Shown piece by piece: positions 62,749-64,000 of a DNA stretch of 64,000 bases. How positions within the stretch are numbered: the first letter of the stretch is position 1; each line of letters opens with the position of its first letter. The DNA lies in NCBI GenBank assembly GCA_050729835.1, contig JBOHLS010000014.1, positions 1 to 64,000 on the forward strand, read 5' to 3'. The notes beneath the pieces are model-generated. The model saw only the letters and a list, made by a program, of their open reading frames with translations. It searched no databases and was not told where the DNA came from. Origin of the DNA: REEB95 sp050729835 (GTDB taxonomy: Bacteria; Pseudomonadota; Alphaproteobacteria; ATCC43930; CGMCC-115725). Both the position numbers and the translations under genes were made by a program.

Positions 62749-64000
62749 CTACTCCACCGCCGGCGCAGCGGCGCCGGGCTGCACCTTGACCTCGTGCAGC
62801 AGGAACAGCAGCGGCGTCGAGGCGAGCGCAATCACCATGATCAGCATGAAGTCGTTGATATAGGCCTGCATTGTCGCCTGGCGGCTGATCTCGGCGTTGA
62901 GCGCGGCGAGGCCGGCCGTGCTGTGGATGTTCCAATGGGCCTGGATTTGCGGGCTCGACAGCGCGCGGTTGAACGGCGTCATCAGCGCGGCGTAGGATTG
63001 GTGGCTCACCTGCATGCCGCGCGCCAGCTCGGTCTCGCAGAACGAGATGCCGATCGAGGCCCCGACGTTGCGGATCAGGCTGTAGATGCCGGCCGCCTCG
63101 GTGCGCAAGCGGGGGTCGAGCGTGGTGAAGGCGATCGTGGTCAGCGGCACGAACAGGAACCCGAGGCCGAAACCCTGGACGATTCCGGTGACGACCACCG
63201 GCCACCAATCCATCTGCAGATCGAAATGCGCCATCTGCCAGAGCGAATAGGAGGTGGCCGCGAAACCGAAGAGCAGCATCAGCCGCGTGTCGATCTTGCC
63301 CGACAGGCGGCCGACGATCAGCATCCCGATCATGGTGGCGACGCCGCGCGGCGCCAGCAGATAGCCCGTCGTCACCACCGGATAGTCCATCAGCGTCTGG
63401 AGGAACGGCGGCATCAGCGCCAGCGTGCCGTAGAGTACGACGCCGATCACGGCGATGAAGATGCAGCCGGCGACGAAGTTGCGGTCCTTCAACAGCGATC
63501 GGTTGAAGAACGGGTGGTCGGCCATCATCGTCCACACGACGAAGACCCAGAAGGCCGCGACGATCAGCGCGAGATAGATGCGGATCTCGGTCGAACCGAA
63601 CCAGTCCTTGAGCTGGCCGCGGTCGAGCATCATCTGCGCCGATCCCACCGCGACGCTCAGCATGGCGAAGCCGAAGAAATCGAACGGCCGGCGGCGGCTG
63701 GTCGGCGTCTCGTGCAGGAAGAACAGCAGGCCGAGGAAGCAGAGGATGCCCACCGGCAGGTTGATGTAGAACACCCAGCGCCAGTTGTAGTTCTCGGTCA
63801 GCCAACCGCCGAGCGTCGGGCCGAGGATCGGGCCGAGCATGATGCCGGCGCCCCAGATCGCCATCGCCTGGCCATGCTTCTCGCGCGGATTGGAATCGAG
63901 CAGAACCGCCTGCGACAGCGGCACCAGCGCCGCGCCGAACAGGCCCTGCAACAGGCGGTCTATCACCATCTGCGTCAGGCTGCCGGCGACGCCGCACATC
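62749..64000 (-). CDS. DHA2-family (EmrB-type) MFS multidrug exporter, N terminus outside the window
   Basis: The visible 416 residues include the motif C region GAGIMLGPILGPTLGGWLTE of drug:H+ antiporters, then NWRWVFYINLPVGI, characteristic of 14-helix DHA2 proteins, and later FVPLTTIAFTTLDPRLRTEA and RNVGASIGIS. EmrB-type exporters normally pair with an EmrA adaptor, which would lie beyond the window. About 100 N-terminal residues are missing, judged from the usual length near 515. Confidence 0.9.
   Translation of the reverse strand, partial: MCGVAGSLTQMVIDRLLQGLFGAALVPLSQAVLLDSNPREKHGQAMAIWGAGIMLGPILGPTLGGWLTENYNWRWVFYINLPVGILCFLGLLFFLHETPTSRRRPFDFFGFAMLSVAVGSAQMMLDRGQLKDWFGSTEIRIYLALIVAAFWVFVVWTMMADHPFFNRSLLKDRNFVAGCIFIAVIGVVLYGTLALMPPFLQTLMDYPVVTTGYLLAPRGVATMIGMLIVGRLSGKIDTRLMLLFGFAATSYSLWQMAHFDLQMDWWPVVVTGIVQGFGLGFLFVPLTTIAFTTLDPRLRTEAAGIYSLIRNVGASIGISFCETELARGMQVSHQSYAALMTPFNRALSSPQIQAHWNIHSTAGLAALNAEISRQATMQAYINDFMLIMVIALASTPLLFLLHEVKVQPGAAAPAVE

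Overview
The window is 64 kb of high-GC chromosomal DNA from an alphaproteobacterium, most likely a Rhodospirillales-like soil or freshwater lineage. I infer this from the gene content and order: a glyQ-glyS-ppdK run, fabI next to aroC, dxs-tlyA-RNA methyltransferase, a complete hopanoid operon, an octaprenyl diphosphate synthase gene next to a tRNA-Pro, and alphaproteobacterial palindromic intergenic repeats. No rRNA, CRISPR array or intact prophage was seen.

Layout. 0-3.4 kb: the first codons of an IS110-family transposase, pyrC, a tiny ORF, stacked palindromic repeats, a ring-cleavage-type VOC enzyme, and a scar made of a histidine-kinase remnant and an unknown truncated gene. 3.4-7.2 kb: a three-gene surface-polysaccharide operon (GT9, GT4, asparagine synthase-like). 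7.3-9.3 kb: ygfZ, a frameshifted GIY-YIG nuclease gene and a Phd/PIN toxin-antitoxin pair with a clear operator. 9.3-15.2 kb: zinc-ribbon membrane protein-glyQ-glyS-ppdK operon. 15.3-18.2 kb: esterase, VOC protein, a RAYT transposon remnant with terminal repeats, and an adenine methyltransferase with a DUF2007 partner. 18.3-24.6 kb: polyprenyl synthase, tRNA-Pro, a C-terminal processing protease and assorted envelope genes. 24.7-31.8 kb: a catabolic block with a branched-chain-type binding protein, HpcH aldolase, cyclase, FAH, GST, class II aldolase, enoyl-CoA hydratase and VOC genes. 32-41.9 kb: fabI, aroC, a TPR-GT41 glycosyltransferase, sppA, an RNA methyltransferase, tlyA and dxs. 42-56.3 kb: isoprenoid and hopanoid genes (ispH, hpnH; then dxr-hpnABCDE-shc-hpnG), split by two tiny secreted-protein genes and an oxalate/formate-type transporter with its own regulator. 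56.4-64 kb: ChaC, a FadJ-like enzyme, a PQQ-type sugar dehydrogenase, a dihydroxyphthalate decarboxylase-like protein, a HbpS-like protein and a DHA2 drug exporter that runs off the end.

The strongest biological theme is hopanoid synthesis next to its precursor pathway. Dxs, Dxr and IspH feed the MEP pathway, HpnC/D/E make squalene, Shc cyclises it, and HpnH, HpnG, HpnA and HpnB build or decorate the side chain. The reverse-strand half is an eight-gene chain linked by tiny overlaps. The most unusual elements are the transporter module lying between the two hopanoid halves, the hairpin hiding the IS110 start site, the RAYT remnant, the toxin-antitoxin operator that contains the stop codon of ppdK, and three genes each broken by one extra base.
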